In this document: piece after piece, positions 50,013 through 58,621 of the stretch | Numbering within the stretch: the first letter of the stretch is position 1 | Layout of the letters: each line of letters opens with the position of its first letter | Source of the DNA: Planctomycetales bacterium | GTDB lineage: Bacteria > Planctomycetota > Planctomycetia > Planctomycetales > Planctomycetaceae | Assembly (NCBI GenBank): GCA_028285345.1 | Contig: JANQPT010000020.1 | Location: forward strand, 18,801 to 82,800 | Direction of reading: 5' to 3' | Length of the DNA stretch: 64,000 nt | Translations under genes and position numbers: made by a program | Notes under the pieces: model-generated | What the model was told of the DNA's origin: nothing | Seen by the model: the letters and a program-made list of their open reading frames with translations, nothing else | The model's database searches: none

Positions 50013-50837
50013 TTAAATGGCTTCGACATCGGAGTGCGACAGCCATCCTTGCCGCCCGTCCTGAGTTTTGACATTGAACCAATCGCCCCGGTGTTCCAAC
50101 ACGCGGACCTCTTCCCCCTCTTCCAACGGCAGCCCGTCGCGCGGTGCGAACGCGGTTCCGTTTCCTTCACGGAGCACCCCTTGTTTCGACGTCACGATTC
50201 CCTCGGGCGTTTCTGCCTCGGGATTATGGTCCGCGATGAGCAGCGCCGCCGACAAGAACATAATAGCCGCTACTGTTCCCGTGAGGTTTAACGTTCGCTG
50301 CCAACTGCGGCTGCGAAAACTGATCGCGACCCAAAAACAGATCCACGAGAACACCGCGACCAACGCAACGGTACTCATGGGAATTGCCGACAATTTGGCG
50401 ACCGCAGCTTCATACGTCGACTGCGGCAGTTCGGCCGGCGGTTCCGTTTGGACGAGCGACCTCGCGTGTTCCAGGTTGGCGTGAACAGTCGGGTTTCCAG
50501 TCAGAGCGGCCGCCCGTTCATAGTTCACAATGGCACGCCCCAGCGAGCCGCTTTGCAGGTACGCATTGCCCAAGTTGAAGTACATTTGCCAGCTTTGGAC
50601 GCCGTCGTCGATCAGGGTTTGATATTTGACAGCGGCCGCTTGGTAGCTCTCCTTCGACAACGCTTGGTCTTCGCTGTTCGCCGCCCCGCGTTCATAGAGC
50701 CTGTTCGCTTCCTGCAGAATCGTCTGCTGTTGTTCGCGATCGAGTTCGCCCGCCACGCCTCGTGGCGCACCGGCGCCGAAGGCCAATGTGGCGGCAACCA
50801 CCAGTGCAAAACTTGTCAGATATTTGCTATTAGTCAT
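50013..50837 (-). CDS. batE: BatE-like TPR protein with C-terminal SH3b domain
   Basis: Start placed at ATG 50837 because AAGGAATAGGA lies directly upstream and a signal peptide (YLTSFALVVAATLAFGAGAP) follows; a longer frame begins at 50993. About 274 residues. TPR-like helices lie at 30-150 (SWQMYFNLGNAYLQSGSLGRAIVNYERAA), two membrane helices follow (VALVAVFSWICFWVAI, AAIMFLSAALLIADH), and the last 65 residues are an SH3b domain (GVLREGNGTAFAPR, VRVLEHRGDWFNVKT, GWLSHSDV). Last gene of the bat operon, 45 bases after batD. Bat proteins are linked to envelope or stress tolerance; the mechanism is not known. Confidence 0.85.
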   Translation of the reverse strand: MTNSKYLTSFALVVAATLAFGAGAPRGVAGELDREQQQTILQEANRLYERGAANSEDQALSKESYQAAAVKYQTLIDDGVQSWQMYFNLGNAYLQSGSLGRAIVNYERAAALTGNPTVHANLEHARSLVQTEPPAELPQSTYEAAVAKLSAIPMSTVALVAVFSWICFWVAISFRSRSWQRTLNLTGTVAAIMFLSAALLIADHNPEAETPEGIVTSKQGVLREGNGTAFAPRDGLPLEEGEEVRVLEHRGDWFNVKTQDGRQGWLSHSDVEAI

Positions 50838-50881
50838 CGTCCTATTCCTTATATGGATCGGGTCAATGTGTCTTGTGATGA

Positions 50882-52744
50882 TCAGGAGTGGCCATGCTGA
50901 GGATGGCCAATCGCCGCAATACTCTGCCGCGCCTCTTGAACCAGTCCCGCCAAGTCGACATGTCCTGCTCCTGCGTAGTGGCTCTGTTCGCATTGCTCAA
51001 CGATGTGTTCGCATGCGTCGAGACCGGTGAAGCCACGCGAGCGAAGATCATTGATCAACTCGTGCGAACTCCGCGATCCGCATTGCCCGTCGTGCAGGTT
51101 TTCCAGCAACGTCCTCACGGCTTGGGCCACTTCTCCCGGCGAATTGGAGCGATCCAGCATGGAACTGGCCGCGCGCAGATCGGACCCCGGCAGGGCCGAG
51201 AACCAGTTGCCGAATCGATGACGATTTCGAAAACCGACTGTCCCGAAGAAGATCACCGGAGGAACCACAAACCCCAATACCCAAGGGAGTTCTCCCACCG
51301 GGCGGCTGACCTTCAATGCATCGTCGCCGGTGTAATTGGCATAGCTGATAAGTGATTGCGGTTCCGTGGAATCTCCGACGGTGAGACTGCCCGGACCCTG
51401 GCGACCCACGATCGCGCCGGCGGCGAGATTGTCGCCGGGGGTGACGTTTATCGCGATTGGTCGGCTGTGGACCGTGACGAACTTCTCCGCCGTCGGATCG
51501 AAGAATGTCAACGGAATCGCTGGAATCTCAGTGATTCGCTCTTTGCGAGGCCGAATCGTGACGGTGAAGAACTTCGTGTCGTCTTGCACGATCCCCGCCA
51601 ATGGGTCGTCAGAGACGCGGAAATCCTTAGAAAGCACTGTTAACGGTGGCGCCTGAACGAGGTCCATCGGCCCGTCTCCCGTGATGCCGAGATACAGGTT
51701 AATCGGATCGCCCGCTTGGACCTCCGTCGGTGTGGCCTCTGCTACGATCGTATAACGTCCCACCGCACCACGATAATCCGCCGGTCGACCTTGCGTCGGC
51801 ACATCCATAACCTGAGTCGCATCGACTTCCGCGGAGGCCACGATCGGCCGTGAATTGCTCACCATCAGTCGCGGTCCGAACATGCTCGGCAGATCGTCGC
51901 CGAACATGCTGCCCCGACCGCGGCTGAAGAACGAATCGAACGGATCGCGGGACTTCCCCAGTTGTGTCGGGTAATCGACGACGATTTGAACGTCGCTGCC
52001 GTCGAGTTTGCCCGGACGCTTGGGATAAATGGTCGCCGGGATTTCGTACAAGTAGTAGCTCCGCTGGTTGCCGTCCCGGTCGGCTTTGAGCACTTCCTCT
52101 CCGCCCGGACGCTGATTGTTCTCCGCCAACTCTTGCAGGCGGTCGCTGAAGATTCCCCACTGGGTGCGATCCTGCGAGATCATGTTCCACATGTCACCCT
52201 CGCTCAACTTAATGTCGAGCCGGGTGTCGTAATACGGCTTGACCCAAATCTTGAGAGTCACCCGCATCGGCTGGCCGACGAAGATTTTCTCGTCATGCCC
52301 TACAATCTCTGCGAAGAGCAGATCACCGGTTTCGCTCCGTGTGACAACGAAGGATTGCGGGCGAGTTGTTACGGTACGACCGCCGACATCAATGTCGATC
52401 TCAGGGATTTCGAAAGTGCCTTCGCGTCTTGGTATGATTTGCCACGCGTGCGTTTCGGAAACGCGGTGCGAACGCCGGCCGTTGATGATCGTCGTCTGCG
52501 AACTCCGGCTCGGGGACCCGAGTGACTTGATGTCCAGCCCGTCGATTCGAGGTATCGTCGGCACGGACGCCTGATCCGCATTGGAGATTTCGATGGACAT
52601 CGTGATCGGCGATCCGACGTAGGCCTCGCGCGTCGAGAGCCCGGCTCTGACTTCCGCAGCCGACGCCGGCGTCGCGGCGATGGCCACACTGCTCAGGGCC
52701 GCCAACGCCAGTGCCGGGAGTGATATCGAGATTCTAGGTTTCAT
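50882..52744 (-). CDS. batD: BatD-like protein
   Basis: 620 residues with a signal peptide ending in TPASAAE. Several Ig-like beta domains (STREAYVGSPITMSIEISN, DVGGRTVTTRPQSFVVT, GDPINLYLGITGDGPM) make up the first 430 residues. A membrane helix follows (LPWVLGFVVPPVIFFGTVGF) and a C-terminal helical tail. This is the layout of BatD (oxygen tolerance) in the Bat operon. Between batC (52 bases) and batE. Confidence 0.9.
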   Translation of the reverse strand: MKPRISISLPALALAALSSVAIAATPASAAEVRAGLSTREAYVGSPITMSIEISNADQASVPTIPRIDGLDIKSLGSPSRSSQTTIINGRRSHRVSETHAWQIIPRREGTFEIPEIDIDVGGRTVTTRPQSFVVTRSETGDLLFAEIVGHDEKIFVGQPMRVTLKIWVKPYYDTRLDIKLSEGDMWNMISQDRTQWGIFSDRLQELAENNQRPGGEEVLKADRDGNQRSYYLYEIPATIYPKRPGKLDGSDVQIVVDYPTQLGKSRDPFDSFFSRGRGSMFGDDLPSMFGPRLMVSNSRPIVASAEVDATQVMDVPTQGRPADYRGAVGRYTIVAEATPTEVQAGDPINLYLGITGDGPMDLVQAPPLTVLSKDFRVSDDPLAGIVQDDTKFFTVTIRPRKERITEIPAIPLTFFDPTAEKFVTVHSRPIAINVTPGDNLAAGAIVGRQGPGSLTVGDSTEPQSLISYANYTGDDALKVSRPVGELPWVLGFVVPPVIFFGTVGFRNRHRFGNWFSALPGSDLRAASSMLDRSNSPGEVAQAVRTLLENLHDGQCGSRSSHELINDLRSRGFTGLDACEHIVEQCEQSHYAGAGHVDLAGLVQEARQSIAAIGHPQHGHS

Positions 52745-52796
52745 GAGTCATTCTCCGTTATGAAGTTCGCCGAACTTCTGTCGGCGAGGCGGGGTC

Positions 52797-54215
52797 TTAC
52801 CAATCTTTGTCGACAGGGATGTACCGGCTTTGGGCCTTCCTGAGGTTCTGCAATCGCCGCAACAAGTCGCGGTCGCGGACGGCCTGCAGCATTTTTAACG
52901 CCTCTTGCTCGGTCATCGCCTGTTCCTCTTTTCCGCCCTGTATTGCCGCGGCTGCGGCTTGGGGCGATTGCTCTTCCTGTTTGTCGATCGACTTGTCGCC
53001 AATCCCGCCGGCCGGCTGCTGCTGTTGCTCCTCAGCCGGTTGTTCGTCCGCACCTTGCGGCTGCGTTGGCTGCTGCTGTTGTTGCTGCTGCTGCTCTTGG
53101 GACTGATCACCGGGCCGTTGCTCGTCGCGACGATCCGAATTGTCCTGCTGCTGCTCGGGCTGCTGTTGTCGATCCTGCTCGTTCTGCTGCTCACCAGGAT
53201 CGGATTGCGGCTCAGATTCTTTGTCCTGTTCCGATTCCTCTCCCTGGTCTTGCTGCTGATTGTTCGAGTCGGATTGGTCGTTCGATTGCTCGTCTTTCTG
53301 CTCGGACTCTTGTTGCTGATCCTGGTTCGATTCGCTCTGATCGCTTCCTTGCTGGTCTTGCTGTTCCTGTTGATCTTGAGATTCGTCCTGCTGATCATTC
53401 TGCTCCGACTCCGAACCGGAATCCTGTTGCTGGTCCTGGTTTTGATCTTGTTCCTGTTGTTGATCCTGTTGTGATTGCTGGTCCTGGTTCTGTTGTTGGT
53501 TGTCCTGCTGGTCTTGCTCCTGGTTTTGGTTCTCTGAATTCTGTTGTTGATCTTGCTGCTGCTGATCTTGATTCTGATCTTGGTTTTGATCCTGGTTTTC
53601 GTTCTGTTGTTGGTCCTGGTTCTGCTGCTGGTCTTGTTGTTGCTGATCCTGCTGTTGATCTTGCTGCTGCTGTTGTTGCTGCTCCTCTTGCTTCTGCTCC
53701 TCCTGCAGCTTCTTGATCAACAAACTGGCCAATTCGATATTGGCTCGCGCGTCGGCATCGTGGGCGTCGGCGGCGAGTGAGCCGCGATAGTGCGAAATCG
53801 CGGTCCGCGCCTTTTCGATCGCCGCGTCGCGGTCCTGCTCCGCCAGTTGCAATGCCTCGCTGAAATCACAGTTGGCGAGGTTAAAACGGGCCTTGGCCTC
53901 CAACCGGCGGTTTTGCGACGCGGTCGCCTCGGCAAACAGTTCTCGGGCCCGCGCCGTCTCGCCCCGGCGATACAGCGCGATCGCTTCGTTGTACTTCAGT
54001 TCGTTGCGCTGCGGCCCATGCTCGGCCGCTTGTTGATACTCTTCCAACGCTTGATCAAAGTCCCCCTCGGAGAGCGCCGCGTTGCCGCGATTGATCAATT
54101 TGGCAAAGTCGTTCTCATCGGCGGCAGCCGGGCTGATCGGCAACAATGCGATCGCGGCCAACAGCGGCGCCGTTCTTTTCAACAGTCTTCGTCGAATTGC
54201 TTTATGCTCAGTCAT
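52797..54215 (-). CDS. batC: BatC-like TPR protein with very long Gln-rich tail
   Basis: Start at ATG 54215, with AAGGAC upstream; a longer frame from 54332 runs back into batB. About 472 residues. A signal peptide (TAPLLAAIALLPISPAAA) is followed by TPR helices to about residue 165 (NRGNAALSEGDFDQALEEYQQAAEHGPQ). Residues about 170-425 are almost only Gln, Asp, Asn, Glu and Ser, in runs such as QQQQDQQQDQQQ. The last 45 residues are a normal helix (EALKMLQAVRDRDLLRRLQNL). The usual BatC has a much shorter linker. The gene is the fifth of the run between batB and batD. Confidence 0.9.
   Translation of the reverse strand: MTEHKAIRRRLLKRTAPLLAAIALLPISPAAADENDFAKLINRGNAALSEGDFDQALEEYQQAAEHGPQRNELKYNEAIALYRRGETARARELFAEATASQNRRLEAKARFNLANCDFSEALQLAEQDRDAAIEKARTAISHYRGSLAADAHDADARANIELASLLIKKLQEEQKQEEQQQQQQQDQQQDQQQQDQQQNQDQQQNENQDQNQDQNQDQQQQDQQQNSENQNQEQDQQDNQQQNQDQQSQQDQQQEQDQNQDQQQDSGSESEQNDQQDESQDQQEQQDQQGSDQSESNQDQQQESEQKDEQSNDQSDSNNQQQDQGEESEQDKESEPQSDPGEQQNEQDRQQQPEQQQDNSDRRDEQRPGDQSQEQQQQQQQQPTQPQGADEQPAEEQQQQPAGGIGDKSIDKQEEQSPQAAAAAIQGGKEEQAMTEQEALKMLQAVRDRDLLRRLQNLRKAQSRYIPVDKDW
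52970..53710. repeat. CAG/CAA-CTG-type trinucleotide-rich tract in batC
   Basis: About 740 bases of degenerate triplets (ttg, ctg, gat, ctc on the + strand) coding the Gln/Asp/Asn-rich tail. Codons mix CAG and CAA, so this is selected low-complexity protein rather than a pure microsatellite, but the DNA is prone to slippage. It makes large spurious Leu-rich frames on the + strand. Confidence 0.75.
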
Positions 54216-54234
54216 TGTCGTTGTCCTTATCTGT

Positions 54235-55353
54235 TCACGCGGCATGAGTGTGCTGCGAGGTTCGTGCGGATTGCCGGTTGGATTTCTTCGAATTGGTCTT
54301 GGGATCGCTTTTCTTGGGTGCCGCGACGGCATAGCGATACGGCATCGCCGATCGCCGTTTGTTGCCGTTGAGCAGGGTGTCGGCCAAGATCAGCAGCAGT
54401 GCGGTTCCCACAAACCACTGATACCGGGGAATGTAGCTGTGAATCTTCGCCGTTTCGAAATCCTGCTCGTTTACCTGAGCCACGTAGTCGCGATACACGC
54501 CCGCCATGTCGACCTGCTTGGTGCCGGCCGGGATGTACGCTCCGTCGGTTTTTAATGCGATCTGTTTGAGGACCTCACCGTTCATTTTGGACCAGACCTG
54601 CTCGCCGTTGTGCGTCAGAAATCCTCGGCGGGACGCCGTTTGAACCGGCACGCGAGCACCTTGCTCGTCGTCGCCCAGACCGACGGTGAACAGCCGAATT
54701 CCCTTCGCTTCGTGTACGGCCGCTGCGATCGCCGCAGGGTCGCTCTCATGATCCTCGCCGTCGGTGAAAATCACGATTGCCTTGTGATCCGCGGTTTTGT
54801 CCAGAAACGCGTCAGAAGCCATCTGGATTGCGTCGCCGATTTTCGATCCGCCGCGAAGGACGTTGTGCGGACCGACTTCATCCAGTATTTGTTTGAAATC
54901 GTGATAATGGCTGGTGAGCGGAATCTTCTGCCGCACGTCGCCCGCAAAAACCACCAGTCCCACGCGGTCGCCCGCCATTTCATCGACCATGTCCTTAATC
55001 TGCTGCTTCGCCCGTTCCAGACGGTTGGGGGCGACGTCTTCGGCCAGCATTGACCGCGAGACGTCCAGCACGAACATGACTTCGATTCCCTTTTGCGGAA
55101 CTTCACGCCACGTCTTGCCCCAGCGAATGTCGGCCAGCGCCACGACCATCGCGGCAACCGCCGCCGAGATGATTGCCAGCTTGACAATGCGTCGCCGGCT
55201 CGAGCCTGGGAACAAAAACGGCGTCAGGTTCTTCGTGGCGAATCTTGCGACAGCGCGGCGATTTGCCGCGGCGGCCGCAGCCGCCACCGCAATCACGCCG
55301 GCGACCAGCCACAGATAATTCAAATTCGCGAGATTGCCGATATGCATTTCCAT
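54235..55353 (-). CDS. batB: BatB-like von Willebrand factor A protein
   Basis: 372 residues. Two membrane helices at the start (WLVAGVIAVAAAAAAA and LAIISAAVAAMVVALAD), then a VWA domain with the MIDAS motif DVSRSM and FTDGEDHESD, and a C-terminal helix (FVGTALLLILADTLL). This is the membrane VWA pair partner of BatA, next to it. 65 bases from batA and 19 from batC. Confidence 0.92.
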   Translation of the reverse strand: MEMHIGNLANLNYLWLVAGVIAVAAAAAAANRRAVARFATKNLTPFLFPGSSRRRIVKLAIISAAVAAMVVALADIRWGKTWREVPQKGIEVMFVLDVSRSMLAEDVAPNRLERAKQQIKDMVDEMAGDRVGLVVFAGDVRQKIPLTSHYHDFKQILDEVGPHNVLRGGSKIGDAIQMASDAFLDKTADHKAIVIFTDGEDHESDPAAIAAAVHEAKGIRLFTVGLGDDEQGARVPVQTASRRGFLTHNGEQVWSKMNGEVLKQIALKTDGAYIPAGTKQVDMAGVYRDYVAQVNEQDFETAKIHSYIPRYQWFVGTALLLILADTLLNGNKRRSAMPYRYAVAAPKKSDPKTNSKKSNRQSARTSQHTHAA

Positions 55354-55417
55354 GACATCTCTTTCAGGGTTGATGGGTAATTTGTTTGTCTCTCGGTTTT
55401 GAAATTGTGACGGGACT

Positions 55418-56494
55418 CTAAACGAGACGCCGGAACAATGTATGACTCAGCACGACTTGTGCCGTCAGTGCGAAAAGCGCCAGCAACACCAGCGGCGGCA
55501 CCTTCATGCCGGCCACCCGCACCGGTTCGATCGCCCATTCGCGGTAGTCGACATACTGTTTTTCCTCCACGCGGCTCTTCTCCAGCTCGTCGATCTTTTC
55601 ATAGATCGCCGCCAGCGACGCCGTGTCGGTCGCCCGGAAGTAGTTGCCGCCGGTCACTTCAGCGACTTTGGTCAACGTCTCCTCATCGATGTTGACTTCC
55701 ATCATTTGGTACTCGCGGCGGCCAGTGAACGGATCGATCACCGGCACCGGAGCTTGGCCTTTGGTGCCGACGCCGATTGTGTAAATCTTCACGCCGAGTG
55801 TGGCGGCCAGTTCCGCCGCCTGGACCGGGTCGATGTCGCCGCTATTGTTCTCGCCGTCGGTCAACAGGATCATGACCTTGCTTTTCACCTTGTCGTCTCG
55901 GCCGTGATCGAGGGCGGTCAGCTTCTCGACGGCCAGTCCGATGGCATCGCCGATTGCCGTCCCGTCCTCGTTGCGGTCATTGACGATCGTGGCTTGATTC
56001 AATTGCGACACCAGAAACGGGTGGTCCAACGTTGGCGGACTGACGCCGTCGGCATGCCGGGCAAACGTCACCAATCCGATCAGGTCGCTGAACCGTCCCT
56101 CCAATTCTTCGCCGCCGGAAATGAAGTCTCCGGCGACATCTTTGACGGCGGTCAGTCGGTCAACCGGTTCACCGTCGACGGTAAAGTCCATTGCCTGCAT
56201 GCTGCCGCTGCGGTCAACGACCATTTCAATCGCGATGCCTTCAGATTCGCTGACCGTTTGCTTGCGGCCTTCCTGAGGCCGGGCCAGGGCGACGATCAGC
56301 AGCACGACGGCGCTGATCCGCAGTGCCGCCGGCAGCCACCACAGCCGCTGCTTCCACGTCCGCGGCAGATCTTGAAGTCCACTCGTGTCGCTGAAGGCGA
56401 CGGCTTGCGTCTTTCGCTGCCACAGCACGTACCACGCCAACAACGGCACGGCGATCAGCAGCAGCAGGAACCAAGCGGATGGGGTAATAAACAT
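55418..56494 (-). CDS. batA: BatA-like von Willebrand factor A protein
   Basis: 358 residues. N-terminal helices (WFLLLLIAVPLLAWYVLW, ISAVVLLIVALARP), a VWA domain with MIDAS DRSGSM and LLTDGENNSGD, and the C-terminal helix VPPLVLLALFALTAQVVL. Adjacent to the DUF4381 gene (3 bases). Confidence 0.92.
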   Translation of the reverse strand: MFITPSAWFLLLLIAVPLLAWYVLWQRKTQAVAFSDTSGLQDLPRTWKQRLWWLPAALRISAVVLLIVALARPQEGRKQTVSESEGIAIEMVVDRSGSMQAMDFTVDGEPVDRLTAVKDVAGDFISGGEELEGRFSDLIGLVTFARHADGVSPPTLDHPFLVSQLNQATIVNDRNEDGTAIGDAIGLAVEKLTALDHGRDDKVKSKVMILLTDGENNSGDIDPVQAAELAATLGVKIYTIGVGTKGQAPVPVIDPFTGRREYQMMEVNIDEETLTKVAEVTGGNYFRATDTASLAAIYEKIDELEKSRVEEKQYVDYREWAIEPVRVAGMKVPPLVLLALFALTAQVVLSHTLFRRLV

Positions 56495-56497
56495 GAC

Positions 56498-57532
56498 TTA
56501 TTTCTCCTCCCGAGCGGCAGGTTGAGGTTCGGGTTCAGTTTTCTGCGGGGCGGTCTCCAGCACGAAGCGGCGGGCCGTTTCGATCGCCTCATTACCCTCC
56601 GATGTGGCCGGGCAAAAGCTCGCGAATTTGACCATGTCCGCTTGTGCCAGAAACTGCTGCAACAGTTCACGATGCTCCTCGCCGAGGGTTTCGCCGTCGT
56701 GAATGTGCGTTAAGAATTCATCCGTCGTCTGCCGCGGTGCGGCGATCTCAAAACGACGCTCAATATAGGCTCTGACAATGTCCGTCAGTCGCGAGTAGAA
56801 CAGTTGCACCCGCCCCTGTTCGACGTGACCTTCGGACTCTAATCGTTCCAATTCGGCCAGCGCCCACTGCTGGGCGTTGAGTTGCCGGCGCTTACGCAGG
56901 GCCACGATCAGCAGCAATGTCGCGAGTGCCGCAGCCGTTCCGCCGGCGATCCACCACGCGGTGTAAGACGGCGGCGCGGTAATCGGCAGATCGACCGCCC
57001 CTTTAATGTCGCGAAACTTGGTCGGATCCGCCTGGCCCTCCAGGACGCTGTTGATCGCGATCGCGATCGGTTCGGATTTGATCACATCATGCTGAGGTGT
57101 TGCGCCGCGGCGGTCCGTAAAGGCGACGGCGACTTCCGGAATTTCCTGTGTGCCGGAGGACAACGACTCGAGCTCATAAACACGCGTCCAGAGCCGTTTG
57201 TCTCCGTGCGGAATGTCCAATTTGTCGCTGATGCCGATCACTTCGAACGGCCCCAGCGCCTGCGGTTGATCGGGAAACGAGACGGTCACCGATTCCGGGA
57301 CTTCGATCCTTACAGTGAACTGAATCGGATCGGCGATCTGAGCCGCGGTGCGATCCACGGTGCTCGTCATCACCGCCGGCCCTTGCCGGGTGCTGTTTTC
57401 GGCGCCCGCCGTATTGTTCGGCACCGACTCCGCCGACAGCTGGCCCGCCATCAAGATGCAGGCCGTCATCGCCGCGGCGATACGCAGCCCGATCTTGCGG
57501 CGTGTGTGGTTAAATGTCATTACGCGGCTCAT
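56498..57532 (-). CDS. DUF4381-type membrane protein of the bat operon
   Basis: 344 residues, start ATG 57532 overlapping the DUF58 stop by 4 bases (ATGA). Signal peptide, then a strand-rich BatD-like domain (QIADPIQFTVRIEVPESVTV), a membrane helix (WWIAGGTAAALATLLLIVAL) and a helical tail (YSRLTDIVRAYIERRFEIAAPRQTTDEFL) typical of DUF4381. The family is regularly found between DUF58 and BatA genes. Confidence 0.87.
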   Translation of the reverse strand: MSRVMTFNHTRRKIGLRIAAAMTACILMAGQLSAESVPNNTAGAENSTRQGPAVMTSTVDRTAAQIADPIQFTVRIEVPESVTVSFPDQPQALGPFEVIGISDKLDIPHGDKRLWTRVYELESLSSGTQEIPEVAVAFTDRRGATPQHDVIKSEPIAIAINSVLEGQADPTKFRDIKGAVDLPITAPPSYTAWWIAGGTAAALATLLLIVALRKRRQLNAQQWALAELERLESEGHVEQGRVQLFYSRLTDIVRAYIERRFEIAAPRQTTDEFLTHIHDGETLGEEHRELLQQFLAQADMVKFASFCPATSEGNEAIETARRFVLETAPQKTEPEPQPAAREEK

Positions 57533-58404
57533 TGCCGTGACTCCCGTTTATGAAAGAACTTCCGGAGCGGATCGACAAAGTCGTCTCCGGTATTGATGTG
57601 GATGGGGTCCATTTTCAGTTTCTTAAAGAGTTCTTCCCGCTTTTCCGCGGTCTGCCGCGCGTGTGCGGCATACAGTTCACGGTGCCGGCGGCTGCTGGTA
57701 TCCAACGTCGCCGTTCGACCCGTTTCCGCGTCCCGCAGTTCGACTAGCCCCACGTTGGGGATTTCAAATTCGCGGCGATCGCCGACGACAACCGGGATCA
57801 GGTCATGCTTCCGCCGCGCGATCCGCAGCACGTTCTCATAGCCGTTGTCCTGAAAGTCGCTGATCAAGAAAACGATCGACCGTCGCTTCACCGTGCGGTT
57901 CAAGTGCTCCAGCGCGGCGGCGATGTTTGTCCCGCTGCCGATCGGACTGCAGTACAACAGCTCCAAGATCAGCCGCAGCACGTGCCGTGAACCCTTGCGG
58001 GCCGGCACTGATTTCTCGATCCCGTCGGTGAACAGGTTTAAGCCGACCTTGTCGTTGTTCTTGATGGCGGAGAACGCGAGCGTCGCTCCCAACTCCGTCA
58101 CCAATTCCCGCTTGGTCTGATAGTGCGTTCCCAATCCCTGCGACGCGCTGAGATCGACGAGCAGCATCACGGTCAATTCGCGTTCCTCGCGAAACAGCTT
58201 GATGTACGGCTCTCCGTACCGTGCCGTGACATTCCAGTCGATACTCCGTACGTCGTCACCGATTTGATACGGACGCACCTCCTCAAATTCCACGCCCCGC
58301 CCCTTAAAGGCGGTGTGGTATTGGCCGCTCAACATGTCGTCCGCTAGGTGCGATGTCCGAATTTTGATGCGGCGGATTTTGTTCAACAATTCCATGGAAA
58401 TCAT
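57529..58404 (-). CDS. DUF58 family protein
   Basis: 291 residues. GAGGTGA precedes the ATG. DUF58 features: RRIKIRTSHLADDMLSGQYH, GRGVEFEEVRPYQIGDDVRSIDW and LLVDLSASQGLGT, RRSIVFLISDFQD. DUF58 (VWA-related) proteins accompany MoxR ATPases. The gap to moxR holds the inverted-repeat element. Confidence 0.93.
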   Translation of the reverse strand: MISMELLNKIRRIKIRTSHLADDMLSGQYHTAFKGRGVEFEEVRPYQIGDDVRSIDWNVTARYGEPYIKLFREERELTVMLLVDLSASQGLGTHYQTKRELVTELGATLAFSAIKNNDKVGLNLFTDGIEKSVPARKGSRHVLRLILELLYCSPIGSGTNIAAALEHLNRTVKRRSIVFLISDFQDNGYENVLRIARRKHDLIPVVVGDRREFEIPNVGLVELRDAETGRTATLDTSSRRHRELYAAHARQTAEKREELFKKLKMDPIHINTGDDFVDPLRKFFHKRESRQ

Positions 58405-58462
58405 CGGGATTTCACCTCAGTTCATTGGTCATTCGTCGTTAATTGGCGGCACAGTGTCACCA

Positions 58463-58601
58463 CCGTAGGGCCCGCTGTGCGGACCAAGTCTCTCTGTAGA
58501 TCGCCCCCAACGGTGTAGAGCAACCACCGGAGAGCCTGTGTTCCTTTTTTACGCGGCCGACCGTCAGCTGCGTTTCTCGGTCCGCACAGCGGACCCTACG
58601 G
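58463..58601. repeat. 139-bp inverted-repeat element between moxR and DUF58
   Basis: Two 23-base arms (58463-58485 and 58579-58601) are inverted copies of one another with a single mismatch. Each arm also has its own small hairpin (GGTCCGC-ACA-GCGGACC in the right arm; one pair is G-T in the left). The middle 93 bases carry no gene. The octamer TTCATTGG flanks it at 58421-58428 and 58608-58615, which might be remains of a target duplication. It nearly fills the gene gap, so it resembles a REP-doublet or small non-autonomous mobile element. Confidence 0.75.
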
Positions 58602-58621
58602 GGTTCATTCATTGGCTTGAA

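Noticed and set aside
52905..53780. Long Leu-rich and Ala/Val-rich rightward frames
   Set aside because: Antisense products of the Gln-codon tract in batC.
58463..58601. Complete insertion sequence
   Set aside because: No transposase frame fits in 139 bases; only a small non-autonomous element is possible.
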